Shown piece after piece: positions 25,501 to 35,994 of a DNA stretch of 64,000 bases. A program made the position numbers and the translations under genes. Under the pieces are notes generated by a model. That model had not been told where the DNA came from, searched no databases, and saw only the letters and a program-made list of their open reading frames with translations. Position 1 is the first letter of the stretch. Each line of letters opens with the position of its first letter. This DNA comes from Progne subis subis. Lineage: Eukaryota; Chordata; Aves; Passeriformes; Hirundinidae. The stretch covers positions 1,660,384-1,724,383 of the forward strand of contig JAKJHU010000038.1 of NCBI GenBank assembly GCA_022316685.1, in the 5' to 3' direction.

Positions 25501-28500
25501 CCTCATAAACAATGTTTTTTCTTTCCTGGGAAAAATATCATTATACTGCTCCAGTAATTGGCCAGCCACAATTAAAATGCGGGCTTTGTGGAGGTAATAA
25601 GGTCCACTGTTGCTTTAGAACTGTACTTACACTAGAAAGTAGTTCCATCTTTCATCATCTACATCAATAAAGCTAGCAGTTTCAATAAACCACATCAAGA
25701 ACGTCTGAAGCCTTTCATGATATTCTCGAAAGCCTGGACATGTCATGTCAGCCTAGGGAAAAAGCCAGGAGAAGTCAGGTGAAACCTATCACAGATGCAA
25801 GAGGAAAACCTATGTGAAAACCTAATTAAATTCTCTGATATAAAAAAAGCATGTTAATGATTAATAAATGGTTAAAATTATACTATTTATACACTACGGT
25901 TGAATCACTACAGAAAGTGCATCTCTGCAAAATAAAATTGAATTTGGTTGCTAAAAAGCAGAAGTTTAACTTAATTTTTCATACCTTGTATATCTGGTAT
26001 GTTATATCTTCACCAGCTTCCTCATTATGGATAGAATATGTGTGTAGCAGCATTCCAAAGGGCTTGAAGTTGACCTCCTTCTCCAGCAGAGACACAAAGT
26101 CATCTGTGTTTGTGCAAAAACCAGGTGGAATGATTTCTCTAATTTTACTTTCAACATCATCTGCCTGAAGATTACAAAAACGGGAAGGATCAGTGGAAGA
26201 TTACAAAAAGACAACATTGATGTCACTGTTGTGTTAAAGAAATGAATATATGGGACACACTGTATCTACCAGTAATTTAAAAAACAAGGATGAAAGAAAA
26301 AAAGAAAAAGCAAGCATTCTTGTTATTCATTAGTGATCTTCCAGCAAGTAAAGGAGCTCATGAGATCAGAAATGTCACAATCCAGCCTTTGTAAGCATCA
26401 GAAAGCTCTTGGTTACAGCTTAAGTTTGTGACCATTTTTATGTTTAGAGATTGCTATATTTGTTCAAACTTGACTAGGAGCATCAGTAGCTATTCTGTAA
26501 GCGCAGCATGTTCAGAAGCCAAGACTTCCCAGACAGCAATTCAGCAAGACTATGCTATGCTACACAGCCTTGTAGAACTCAGGTTCCCAAACAAGCAGCT
26601 TACAAGAGGTATTAGGTGATGCAGAACTAAGCGGAGAAAAAAGGACAAAGATCAAAACCAGTAGCTCACAAATAGCAAAGTGACAGCTAACACACTCTGG
26701 CATTCTTATGGCCCCCTGCTTGAAATGCCTGTCTATAGAATCAGCTGCAAAACACCGTACAAACTCAGACAACCACATCCCACATTCTAATAAAAGAAAG
26801 TTTTGAAAACAAAGTTTGACATAAAATAGTACAACTTATGAATACTGTCAGCAAATCTGACCTGTAGTCTAACATACTGTGGAAGACAAAATATTCTGAC
26901 ACCAAAATTTAATTCAGAGATTATTCTTTTCAGATAGCCAAAGTTAGAGACTATCAGCTGAGCAGACTTCATAATCCTTTTCAGACCCCCAAAAGACCAC
27001 TTGATTGAATACATTTACTACTTCTTTTTAACCATGAATATTTGATGAAGCTTCACAATAACGTATTACTGCTTCTCACCAGGCAATAAAACTTAATGAA
27101 TTGGTCTCAACTTAACAAAACCATACTCCTCAATACAACTCCTAAAAGCCTGACATTACATTCAACAAAATGAGCTTACATTCAATTCAAACTTTCCTCT
27201 GGACAATGAATCCAGGTTTTTACTTAATGGAGTTTGCCCTGAGTTCAGCTGTAATGTTTGTATTGTATCTATTTCCACAAGGGCAGACACAAGAACACTT
27301 TGTGTTAACTTACTAAGCAGCTCTTTCACACCGTTTACACGCATGATGGGTATTAGTTCAAAACCAAGACCCTTGCTACTTAGCATTCAAAACAGGGAAA
27401 TTAAGATGCTTAGAACAAAATACACTACAAAAGGCTAATACAACATGCTACTAATTCCTGTCCTTTCAACCATGGGCCCTTAAGCAGAAGCAATGCACCT
27501 GCAAATGAATAGCACTTTATCATTCAGTTACATTTTTAGTGTAGAGAAAGACAGACTTAGCTCAGCACAAACAAGTTTTATTCTTAATGGTTTGGTACTA
27601 CCAACATTTATATTTATATTTGGAGAGAGAGCTATTAAGCAGTTAAAATACAGCTCTACAATACCTGGTGTAAGAACTCAGTAAAAACGTGTACAATCTT
27701 TACACTAATTTCAGTCTCAAAACAAAGATAATTTGTTGGCGCCTTCGCTGTTCTTCATAAACGAATATTAGCTAAAATACATTTTCCTTACACTTACTGA
27801 TTTAAGGGCACTACACAAAACCAGCCACTTCTTCAGAATCAATGAATTACATTAAAAAACATATTTATATGGAACACAGTTTAGAAATGCCTTTTTCAAA
27901 ACCGCGCAAATGCGTTGTTTACATAGATCTTACATCTGCACTACTGACAGAGCTGTAAGAAACCACAACTAAGAATCTGTAGCAACTTGCATTTTATATA
28001 GCTGAATAAGCATGCTAAAATAATCTAGAATTAAAGCAGTATTTCCAAGCAACAGTAATCTAAAAAGGGTGAATATACAGTAGGAAGTACTATATACACG
28101 ATGCTTAAGTAATTTTGCTTCCCTTCTTCATATTTCTAAGTTTCTTCATTAGTGGTGAGAAGGAAGCCAAACTGTGACCCACTCAAAGCCTGTAAGGTAG
28201 CACATCCATCACCTGGATGCTTCCACCAGAGAAGTCTTGTTTTCAATACAGTAGAAAGAAATAAAATATGACAGCAGCTTAGCAAATAAAGCACTAGATA
28301 ATACTTCTTGATTCTATATGACTACAACATATTTTCACCTACCGCCTCCTAAAAATTGGATGAACCCTTGGAATGGGGTCTGACACAAGAAAATAGAGTC
28401 TTCAATTACTTTTAGGGTTAACAAAGATCTCTCCTTCTTACAGAGCAAATCCCAGAATCCTCAGTTTGAGCAATGGCAGAAGTTTAAGCCAAGCAATTTT

Positions 28501-31500
28501 CAGTTAATAAGACCTGAAATATTGGAATCTCAGTATATCAACCACATAAAAAAGATTTTATTTCATTAAAACCTGTACTTTTTAATGGAAACATTCATTA
28601 CTTAGTAGGTCCTTTTCAGACACTTCTCTTTGAAGTGCCCATAATCCAAGGAGCTGCCAAAATGTGTTTACTGCCTTCCCTCGTGCATTTCTTTGACACT
28701 GGTAAGAGTTTTTTATCAGAGCAAGACACTTGTATCTTACTAACTGGAACAGATGCACACAAGTTTCTCTTCAGAAAAACAATCCTGTTGACTACTACAG
28801 CAATGTTTAACATAGGCAAAGCCACTTACAATGAAGCATGCAAAAATCTAAATCAAGCCAGCCAGGAGTTGTTAAAGCTCATGGTTCACAGAAGTGCTGC
28901 CTGTAACGTATTACCTTCACAATCAGAATCATGTGAGGCGATGACAGGGAATTTGGTATAGGCTGATAACTACACTTGATTTGTAGTAGGACTGCTTAAG
29001 TGGGCAACATCTCTTTGTACATTACGTTTGATTCTGGGTAATTTTAATTTAGGAATTATTATTATACTAATAGGCAGCTAAGCTATTTGCTGTAGCAGGT
29101 AGATGCTGTTGTAAAGTGACTTAATTTCAAGTAACAATAGAAGCATATTTGAGAGTTGAATTTCTCTAAAAATAGTGTGCACGTATTTCAGAGGGGAGCA
29201 ATGGAGTGATCAGAATTACACTACAAAAGCGTATTACAAATGTGTATTACATTAGCACCAAATGTGTATTACAAAAGCACCAAATATTGAAACAATACTT
29301 TTTAATTAACTTTTGTATAAAGCAAATGTATACACTAGACGCAAAGCAAGATATAGAGTTTAGTGAAATACTTTACCCCTATCCCATAAAAAAATGCAGA
29401 TGAAAAGGAAGATACTGGAACAGCTGCAAATCTCAAAGCAGCAAGCAATTCAGAGGTCATTGCTATTTATATTTACACTAAAAGAAAGCAGTTTTTCTTC
29501 AGTTATTTGGAAGAATTTATCCATTTGAAAGAATTAATTTATCCATTCAAGGGATAAATTCTGTCTCCTTTCACTAAATGAAGTGCCAGCTTCTGTTCAA
29601 AACATGATCATCCTTTGTTGAGGCTACCCTAATAATATGATATCCTTAAAGATGGACCTAAACCATGTTATGATGCATAAGTATGCCTGAAGTTCTGCCT
29701 TTTGACATTTCAGGGTTGTATCTCTTCCTCATGTTCAAGAAGATCTTGGAGAAAAAAGAAATAGTGGTATTGGGACAAATATTTCTGTCAATCCCTAGCA
29801 AGGATGGCAGCAGCTGCTTTAGCAATAATGCAACCAAACTTAATATTACAGAATAAAACCACCTGCTGTTGAATGAGCTTGTATGGGTATTTGGATACAA
29901 AATCCTCAGCTGTGAATAACTTTGTGGAGCAGTAATACCAGCTTGCTTGTAACCAGTTATGGTAAAGGCAGAAACTGCTGTCCTTTCCTAAATGCCATCT
30001 ATTCACAGCACAAGATTATCTGTCACGTGTGGTGGATATCTTAGTATAATCCTCATCAAGGAGGAGAGATCAGCAAATAGTTAACTTAGAAAAATAAATG
30101 CTAATATGCATTGAAACCAACATCCTGCTATAATGACAGCTTATGCTTTAACATCTGCAAATGTGTTATCTTAGGGTGGTTAAGCTGACAGCAAATACAA
30201 ATGCAGAAGAAGATTGACTACAGTTGTATCTTTTTTCTATATATGTTTAGATATAGCACTATTAGGAGCTTATTTGAATGTACAGTGCTAGTAACACTAA
30301 CGGAAGCACTGGGTAAGCAAGCACATTCTTCCCCTTCAGTCAAGGCATGTCAGCGCTCTGGAGAGCATACAGAAGAGTGCTGTTCAAAAAGATCTTTTGT
30401 GTTCCCATCTCAGTCCCTAAAGAAATTGGAGGAATAATTCATTATAGGAAACAGGCCTTGAAAAAAGTGACCATTTAGAGCAATCAAAAAAGTTGCAGTG
30501 TGCATAGGGCAAGAGAGACCTTGTTTAGACCTCCAGAGAGGTAAACTGGGTTTGCCATTGGTACAGAAAATAGATGAAATAAAAAGGTGCTATGGTACTG
30601 ATTCCTGTTCTGTTTTGAAATTATAGCAGCGAAAGGTTGGACAATTTGATTTTAACGTGTTTAATATTTGGCCAACAGCCCTTCCTTTTTTTCCTTATTT
30701 CCAAAAAATCCCTCATTAGATTGAAGAGCATGACCTTTCACTCCTAAAAGGTGTTGCTCTAGCCTCCAAAGTATTTCAGACATGTCCAGGAACTTAACCT
30801 GAGTATATTCTAACACACCTTCAAAACAAGGAAGAGCAAATCTTTAAAATAATTCTACTGTATTTCTCCTTTTACAATGGACCTTTCCTTGAAATTATTT
30901 AAATAAACTCCAAGAAATTTGAAAGTAGTAACTTAAATGCAGTCTGAAGTCATATAGACAGCAGGAGAGAGAGGGGAAAAAAAAACCTACAAGTATTCTA
31001 CAAGCCCAGAAGACCCACAGGAAAAAAGAAACAACCAAACAAAAACTCTGCAGGTGATTGTATTATCATGTTCCCTTATGAATGATGTAAAGCATACATG
31101 CTACCCATACAGAAGTTTATAATGTCTTTTCTGCTTTGCTTGTTCCCCATCTTTTAGAGAGACACAGTCAAGTGTACTATCTAATGAAATTCTTACAGAA
31201 ATCTCCTTTTCCTTCTCACTGATTCTCTGTTTCATAAACCCCACCAATGCTAGTCCTCCTCCTGGTCACAGTTAATATTAAAATACAGACATGCCAAGTT
31301 GAGGTTTATTTTGTGAACCGGCTTTGGCATCAGCACCTCACATCTGACTGTTCTGTTTGACACAACTTTGATTGTACTGTCGTCAGGGAATGGGACAGAT
31401 GAAGTTCAAAGGTTTTACTGGCTTAGCAAAAGGAAGCTTTGTTTAATTCCTTTTAATATAAACCAAGCTTAGGTGGGCAATCTAGACCTAGAACTCCTGT

Positions 31501-34500
31501 CCATACCAAAGTAAACCTTCTCAATGTCACGTTAAAGACAGAAGCACTTACCTCCACACAGTCAAACTTCTCGTTTACTTTCGATGTGTATTCAATGCGG
31601 AACAGCGTGGACAGGTTTCCAGCAATGTAATACAGGAGGATCTTGAGTCCCTTGTAGCCAAAAGCAACTTCACTGAGAAAGGCGAAAATAACAACCAGGA
31701 ACTTGATATGTAACAAAACATTCACATCACAGTGCTTTCATTTCACGTAACATTCACATCATCTTTCCCAGTAAGCTTCCTAATAGGAAGAGGGAATCAA
31801 ATTGAAAGTGCAGTACCTAGACCAAGATAACGCTTTACACTACTTCTATTATTTTGCACCTCTACTGGAAATATTCTGAACTCAGTAAGGCGTGCCTGTG
31901 TCCTTACTGTGACAGCTCAGGAGAGAATACCTGAAACAGCTAATAATACTGTGTTTATGCTTTTTCAATAGCTTTAACTCATTAACAGTTATTTACATTA
32001 ATTGATCGCTAGCATTCATTAAAAATTATTTGCAGTGTAGTATGACCTTTTGGAATAAACTACTTCAATCTAGAGCGTACAGAGCACGGATAACCAGATG
32101 TAGCAATTTGTGGAGTTATTAGTTGACGGTTCCTATTTAGTTATCCAAGCTAACCAGAAATTAGTACACGCAAAAGAAGAAGAGAATACAAAAGCTCTTT
32201 TTACACTTTGAAAATACAAGTTGCTTGAACACAAACTCTATACTCCTATGAAGAATAGGGAATTTCTTTTCTGAAAAAAGGTGCAGAAAATAGTAATGAT
32301 CACCAAGAAACAGGCCAATTTTTTTGTTAAAGTATACCTATAATTTTTTTTTATTGAGATTTTTCTTTTATGGTAGTACATTCATGATTTTTGAAATATA
32401 AATGCCAGAAGAATTTGCTTGTTAGGTAAACTAACAGACTGGAGACTTCTGTTATTACCAATATTATAATTATTGTCATTGATGGCTGCAGTAGATGTTT
32501 AGTAGTGTAACTAATTTATTAGAATTAATATAAGTAGTTCATCCTAATTGTATAAACTAATTAGATTAATTTCAAAAGGAAATTGAAATTAAGAAACACA
32601 ACTACTTAAAGAAGTCCACAGAAACATGCAGCTGGATTTTCCTTAGGTTTTTTGTTGTAGGTGGGTTTTGTTTTTTTTTTAAATCTATGGCCAGATTGTT
32701 GAATATCATTCTAGTGAAAATAACACATGACCCTTCAGCACTAATTAATTCAGGATACTCTTACCTACACTTTAGGAAAGACTTTGATAGCAGCATTCTC
32801 CTGAGCAGCAGAAACTAGCTGCTCATGGCCTGAACAGGTGTACTCCTCATTGTCTGGGTGGCCATGCCCAAAGAGTGGTGGGGAATGGAGGTAAATGCAC
32901 CAGACAGCTGTTCCCCTGTGGTGCTCCCCAAGGCTCAGTGTTGGGGACAGCCCCATTTAATCTCTGTCAGTGACCTGAACGCTCCCTGAGTCAGATTGCA
33001 GTCAATACTAGGCTGGACAGGAGTTTTGATCTGCTGGACATGGGTCACAGCAAGTGACAGACTTGGGGAAGAACAGCAGGAAAAGGAGCTGGGGCTGCTG
33101 GCTGACAACTGGCTGTACATGAGTGAGTCAGTGTGTCCAGGTGGCCACAAAGGCCAGTGGAGTCCTGGCCTGTATCAGCAAATGTAGCAACAGCATCAGG
33201 GCAGCACTTCTCCCACTGCACTCAGTATTAACAAAATTTCTTGACTTTTAACGACTTGGAAGCAACTTTGCCCTTTGGGACCCATTAATTTGAATCTGGA
33301 AACTTTAACTTACTCATCTCCAAACACTTGATGGCTGTACTCTGGATTAAATGTTGTGTTCTCATCCTCCAAATCCTCAGGAAAGCGAACTGCGGGAAAA
33401 AAAAAAAGAACAGAGCGTGACCAAGTCACCTTCCATTTGTTTGTCCACAGATGCCCTGCTAGCTGGTCATGCAGGTTTCCACTAGAGTCAGACAACTCGA
33501 GTTAAGTAACTATGTGAGGGTGGCATACAAACAAAATCAAGGCACCCTATACAACTTAAATGCACAGTATTTGATCTGAGAATATCAAATCAGTAATCAG
33601 ACTAGAACAGAGAAATTGACACTGATGTACACATATTTCATAGGAAGGTACTAGAATACTTCAGTATCACTTGTACAATATTTAAAAAGTGGCATTACCT
33701 AGCTTCAGCTGAATTGCTTCATTTGTATTACACTTGTATTCCGCCAGCTTCTTCTCCATAGCAGTAAGTCCTGAAAGAAAAATGTTTTCTTAAGAGTTAA
33801 GAGACATCCAACCGCTCTGTCACTATTACTCAAAAAATACATTAGAAAAAAACACACAAGAAAAAATCACCGGACAAGAAAGATTAAAAAAAGGTACAGT
33901 ATGCCACAACATGTCAATATAGAGGATAAAGAGATCTACCTCACACGCTTTTCTGGAACTACAAAACATACAAGTGTTTCTTTTAAGTTTCTGAGAATTA
34001 AAAGTAATTGCAATAAAAAATATTAAATATTCTAAGTTACTACCAATTAAATATATATTCAGTGATGGTAGTAAGAAAATAAGAATTCACTGTAATATGT
34101 TATTTAAGAAACATGTGTCAGGACACTTCAAGTGCTTGCATTCTGTCATTCTAATAAACAGCTGTTAATGAACTACAGTGGCACCTACACCACTAGCAAT
34201 TATTTAGCCAGCACGACTCCTCCAGAGCGGATGTGGAAGAAAAATGCAAATAAACTGTGTTCAAACTTATTTTCAAAGCCTAATCCAGGACAGAAGACAC
34301 GTTTCACTTCAGGTATGTTCCAAATACTTTACAAACATGTCCCCTCTCCATTTCAGAAGTACCGTAAGGTCTAAATCTTACTTCAGGCAGCAAGCTTTAA
34401 ATAAACACATTTCGGGACTTTAATTCCCTGCCCACCGCCAGCAAATTCGTGGCCACGGACACGGAGATACATTCTGGTTTAACACTACCAGGCCGTGGCG

Positions 34501-34754
34501 GCCGTAAACCCGAAGACACGCAGGAGCAGGGCCACGGGAGCTGGGCGGCAGAGAGGCAGCTGCGCTTCCCTCCCTTACACCCCGTTCCCCGTCCGCCGGC
34601 GCTCCGTCTTCACCCGCATCGGCCGGCCCCGAGCTCACACTCCCCTGCCCCGCCTCCCGGTCACGGCGCTCCCCCTGGGGCCCCTGTGTTCCCTCACGGA
34701 GAGGCACCGACAGCGCGCGCTCCCCGAGCGGCCGGGCCAGGACTCACCCGCCAT
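16365..34754 (-). CDS. HAT1: Histone acetyltransferase type B catalytic subunit (complete gene, 11 coding exons)
   Basis: HAT1 transfers acetyl groups from acetyl-CoA to newly synthesised histone H4 (K5 and K12), working with an RbAp46/48-type chaperone before chromatin assembly. I joined 11 exons by eye: 34748-34754, 33699-33770, 33314-33389, 31552-31672, 25985-26164, 25631-25752, 25026-25130, 24582-24688, 21546-21697, 20195-20311 and 16365-16532. All introns are GT-AG, phases agree throughout, and the total is 1227 nt (408 residues plus TGA); human HAT1 has 419. The N-terminal HAT1 domain covers about residues 12-165, followed by a GNAT fold. The acetyl-CoA loop reads QGEGHGA at residues 237-243 (human QGQGHGA). 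Glu265 in DITAEDPS corresponds to the human catalytic Glu276. The C-terminus is helical and basic. The N-terminus (MAGLTAMEKKL) is 11 residues shorter than the long human form. The gene is divergent from SLC25A12. The intron 8 LTR lies outside all exons. Confidence 0.97.
16533..21545 (-). other. HAT1 introns 9 and 10
   Basis: Intron 9 is 20312-21545 and intron 10 is 16533-20194. Both are AT-rich with no recognisable gene, RNA or well-preserved repeat. Confidence 0.75.
20195..20311 (-). CDS. HAT1: HAT1 coding exon 10
   Basis: 117 nt, phase 0 to 0, encoding QHTRRVYEILRLRATNMGDA through KRRLIGPYK, the basic C-terminal region. Acceptor ATTAG, donor GTGTAT. Confidence 0.96.
21546..21697 (-). CDS. 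HAT1: HAT1 coding exon 9 (catalytic Glu)
   Basis: 152 nt encoding AEDPSENYVKLRDFVLVKLC through QQKLKINK. The first residues include Glu265, equivalent to the human general-base candidate Glu276. The acceptor is TTTCTAG and the donor GTATTA. Confidence 0.96.
22890..22894. repeat. Target-site duplication, left copy
   Basis: CTTCC directly before the LTR, identical to 23559-23563. Confidence 0.8.
22895..23558 (+). mobile_element. Solo LTR, avian ERV-type, with perfect 5-bp target duplication
   Basis: A 664-bp element begins TGTCCTAGGGTAACTTTATG and ends CCAAACCAGGACA, giving TG...CA termini inside a TGTCCT/AGGACA inverted pair. It is flanked on both sides by CTTCC (22890-22894 and 23559-23563). 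A TATA-like word (GTATATTGA) lies near the 5' end and an AGTAAA-type polyadenylation word near 23421. No gag, pol or env sequence is present, so it is a solo LTR left by recombination between two LTRs. The 5-bp duplication fits ERVL/ERV1-type integration better than ERVK (6 bp), though a 6-bp reading (ACTTCC) is possible if the terminal A is shared. Open frames inside it are not genes. It lies antisense in HAT1 intron 8. The plus orientation is inferred from the promoter-like words. Confidence 0.85.
23559..23563. repeat. Target-site duplication, right copy
   Basis: CTTCC directly after the LTR, identical to 22890-22894. Confidence 0.8.
24582..24688 (-). CDS. HAT1: HAT1 coding exon 8 (acetyl-CoA loop)
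   Basis: 107 nt encoding QMLILPPFQGEGHGAQLLET then VHRYYMSSPTVLDIT. It carries the Q-x-x-G-x-G acetyl-CoA pyrophosphate loop, with Glu at residue 239 where human has Gln. The donor GTTTGT is weaker than the other HAT1 donors. Confidence 0.96.
25026..25130 (-). CDS. HAT1: HAT1 coding exon 7
   Basis: 105 nt encoding FEKYNKDGATLFATVGYMTV then YNYYVYPDKTRPRV, beta-strands of the GNAT core. The in-frame donor is GTAATT after GTAAG. A second donor (GTAAGG) lies 5 nt upstream and would shift the frame. Confidence 0.95.
25631..25752 (-). CDS. HAT1: HAT1 coding exon 6
   Basis: 122 nt encoding ADMTCPGFREYHERLQTFLM and then WFIETASFIDVDDERWNYFL, the start of the catalytic domain. The acceptor is TTCCCTAG and the donor GTAAGT. 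It ends in phase 2. Confidence 0.97.
25985..26164 (-). CDS. HAT1: HAT1 coding exon 5
   Basis: 180 nt, phase 0 to 0, encoding ADDVESKIREIIPPGFCTNT through ITYQIYK. This is the last part of the N-terminal domain and the linker to the acetyltransferase fold. The acceptor is ATCTTCAG and the donor GTATGA. Confidence 0.97.
26165..31551 (-). other. HAT1 intron 4 (longest HAT1 intron)
   Basis: A 5.4 kb AT-rich intron. Open frames here, such as 28635-28961 on the plus strand, have no recognised homology or exon context. A small decayed repeat around TGTATTACA words occurs at 29216-29290. Confidence 0.75.
31552..31672 (-). CDS. HAT1: HAT1 coding exon 4
   Basis: 121 nt encoding the highly conserved AFGYKGLKILLYYIAGNLST segment and on to NEKFDCVE. 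The acceptor is TTCTCAG, the donor GTAAGT, and it ends in phase 0. Confidence 0.97.
31673..33313 (-). other. HAT1 intron 3
   Basis: AT-rich intron containing a CR1 LINE fragment at about 32785-33228. Otherwise no gene or RNA was recognised. Confidence 0.8.
32785..33228 (+). mobile_element. CR1 LINE fragment (reverse transcriptase region, truncated)
   Basis: Diverged sense-strand match to the avian CR1 ORF2 3' portion. Recognisable words include AGAGTGGTGGGGAATGGAG, GGCTCAGTGTTGGGGACAG and GTGTCCAGGTGGCCACAAA. Deletions and stops make it non-coding. It lacks the CR1 3' tail. Inserted in HAT1 intron 3, opposite in orientation to the gene. Confidence 0.85.
33314..33389 (-). CDS. HAT1: HAT1 coding exon 3
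   Basis: 76 nt encoding VRFPEDLEDENTTFNPEYSH then QVFGD, within the HAT1 N-terminal domain. The acceptor is CCCGCAG and the donor GTAAGT. It begins in phase 1 and ends in phase 2. Confidence 0.96.
33699..33770 (-). CDS. HAT1: HAT1 coding exon 2
   Basis: 72 nt encoding LTAMEKKLAEYKCNTNEAIQ and on to LKL. The acceptor is CTTTCAG and the donor GTAATG. It matches the start of the HAT1 N-terminal domain. Relative to the human long form the segment around FLVEYKSAVEK is absent. Confidence 0.95.
33771..34747 (-). other. HAT1 intron 1
   Basis: GT-AG intron. The exon 1-proximal end is GC-rich because it lies in the CpG island; the remainder is AT-rich. I see no further gene in it. Confidence 0.8.
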
Positions 34755-35160
34755 GTCCGAGCCCCCGCGCACAGCTAATCAACCCGCGCGCCCGCCCGCC
34801 GGAAATTAGGGCGCGCTCACGCGCTTCCGCTTCCGCCCGCCGAGACCCGGGGGGGAGCCAATGGCTGCCCCGAGCGGCGCGCGCAGCTCCTGCGCATGCC
34901 CAGCGCTGCCCCGAGTCTCGCGCTGGCTCGGGCGGCCGGCCCCACCCCGCACGCCCAGAAGGCGGGCCGGCCGGGGCGCGTGCGCGATAGTGCTCGTGCC
35001 TCTCACGTGAGCCGGCTCCGCGCGGGCTGCTGGCGTCGCGCGCCCGGTGCCGCCGGGCTTGTCCGGGCCCGAGCGCGGGACGGATGGAGCGTGCCCTGCT
35101 TCCGCCGCGAGCTCCCGAGGGGCCGCCTCCGCCCCTTCACGCACACACCGCGTTTCTCAT
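34460..35160. promoter_or_regulatory. HAT1: CpG island, HAT1 promoter
   Basis: Dense CpG sequence around HAT1 exon 1. Upstream of the ATG (higher coordinates) are two abutting CTTCCG words at 34824-34835 (ETS/GABP-type), a CCAAT word at 34858-34862, an NRF1-like TGCGCATGCCCA at 34891-34902 and the palindrome TCACGTGA at 35003-35010. No TATA box was seen. This is typical of a housekeeping promoter. Factor binding is inferred from motif resemblance only. Confidence 0.8.
34748..34754 (-). CDS. HAT1: HAT1 coding exon 1 (initiator, 7 coding nt)
   Basis: The start codon at 34752-34754 is followed by GCG and one base of the next codon, then donor GTGAGT at 34742-34747. It sits in a CpG island and splices in phase 1 to exon 2, giving Met-Ala-Gly. 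The start was chosen because this is the conserved MAG beginning of HAT1 and the frame joins exactly. Confidence 0.9.
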
Positions 35161-35653
35161 TGCTGCAGTTACGCTTCGGCCGAACAAACAATCGGAGCTT
35201 TATAATTAGTTAAAAAACCCCAAAACAACAATTGCTTTATGCTGGACCGCTTGCTGCAGCCACTGCGGGAAGGACCATAGGGATTTTTGCCGTTTTCTTT
35301 CAAAGGCCTGGCTTTTGATGCATATTGATACTCTATGTGCTGGTTTGGGCTGGGGCAGAATTACTTTTCACAATGGCTTGTATGAGGGTGGTGGGTTCAA
35401 TCTTTGAGGGTCACTTCCAGCTCAGTTTATTCCGTGATTCTGTGATTTGTACTGAACACAAGGTGAATAATACAGAGATGTTTCTGCTGTTGCTGAGCAG
35501 GGCTTACATAGAGCCCAGAGCATTTGTTGCTTTTTGTACTGCCATGCTGGTAAGGATGTTGGGGCTGAATGAAAGATTGGGAAGAGACACAGCTGGGAAC
35601 AGGTGTTTCCAAGAGCCAAAGGGGTATTTTTGACCAGATGGCATCATGCTCAG

Positions 35654-35662
35654 TATATAAAG
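35654..35662 (+). promoter_or_regulatory. LTR TATA box
   Basis: TATATAAAG at the expected place in the middle of the LTR, the U3/R boundary. It could start transcription toward SLC25A12. Activity is not shown by sequence. Confidence 0.6.
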
Positions 35663-35842
35663 TGGGGAGAAGAGAGAAGGGAGAGGATGTCTGGGGTAAT
35701 GATGTTTGTGTTCCCAAGTAACTGCTAACAGGTGATGATGCCCTGCCCTCCTGCAGATGGCTGAACACCTCCCTACCCATGGGAAGCAGTGAATTAATTC
35801 CTTACTTTGTTTTGCTCATATCGCATGGCTTTTGCTTTTCTT

Positions 35843-35848
35843 ATTAAA
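35843..35848 (+). terminator. LTR polyadenylation signal
   Basis: ATTAAA about 185 bp after the LTR TATA box, at the usual R-region position. Confidence 0.55.
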
Positions 35849-35980
35849 CTGTATCTCAACCCACGATTTTTCTACTTGTTACTTTATCAATTCTCTCACC
35901 AGCCCTGCTGCTGGGGGAACAAGTGACTGTGTGGGGCTTGGCTGCTGGCTAGGGTTAAACCATGACACTCTGCAGCTAGC

Positions 35981-35994
35981 ATATATATATATAT
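35981..35994. repeat. (AT)7 microsatellite
   Basis: Seven AT units just beyond the LTR 3' end. Confidence 0.8.

Larger units (their letters stand above)
24689..25984 (-). other. HAT1 introns 5-7 region
   Basis: Introns 25753-25984, 25131-25630 and 24689-25025 separate exons 5, 6, 7 and 8. All are short and AT-rich. Nothing else is visible in them. Confidence 0.75.
35336..35967 (+). mobile_element. Solo LTR, avian ERVL-like family, in the HAT1-SLC25A12 intergenic region
   Basis: A 632-bp element starts TGTGCTGGTTTGGGCTGGGG and ends GGGTTAAACCATGACA, the ends of a widespread avian LTR family. Flanks are CTCTA (35331-35335) and CTCTG (35968-35972), a 5-bp duplication with one mismatch. Inside are a TATA box (TATATAAAG, 35654-35662), the word CATGGGAAGCAGTGAATTAA around 35778 and an ATTAAA polyadenylation signal (35843-35848), all in plus orientation, toward SLC25A12. 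No internal viral genes. It lies about 0.6 kb beyond the HAT1 ATG and about 1 kb before the SLC25A12 ATG. Confidence 0.9.

Noticed and set aside
28635..28961. 108-codon plus-strand open frame in HAT1 intron 4
   Set aside because: No recognised domain, no flanking splice sites in order, antisense to HAT1.
35325..35780. Open frames on both strands between HAT1 and SLC25A12
   Set aside because: Within the solo LTR at 35336-35967; not genes.
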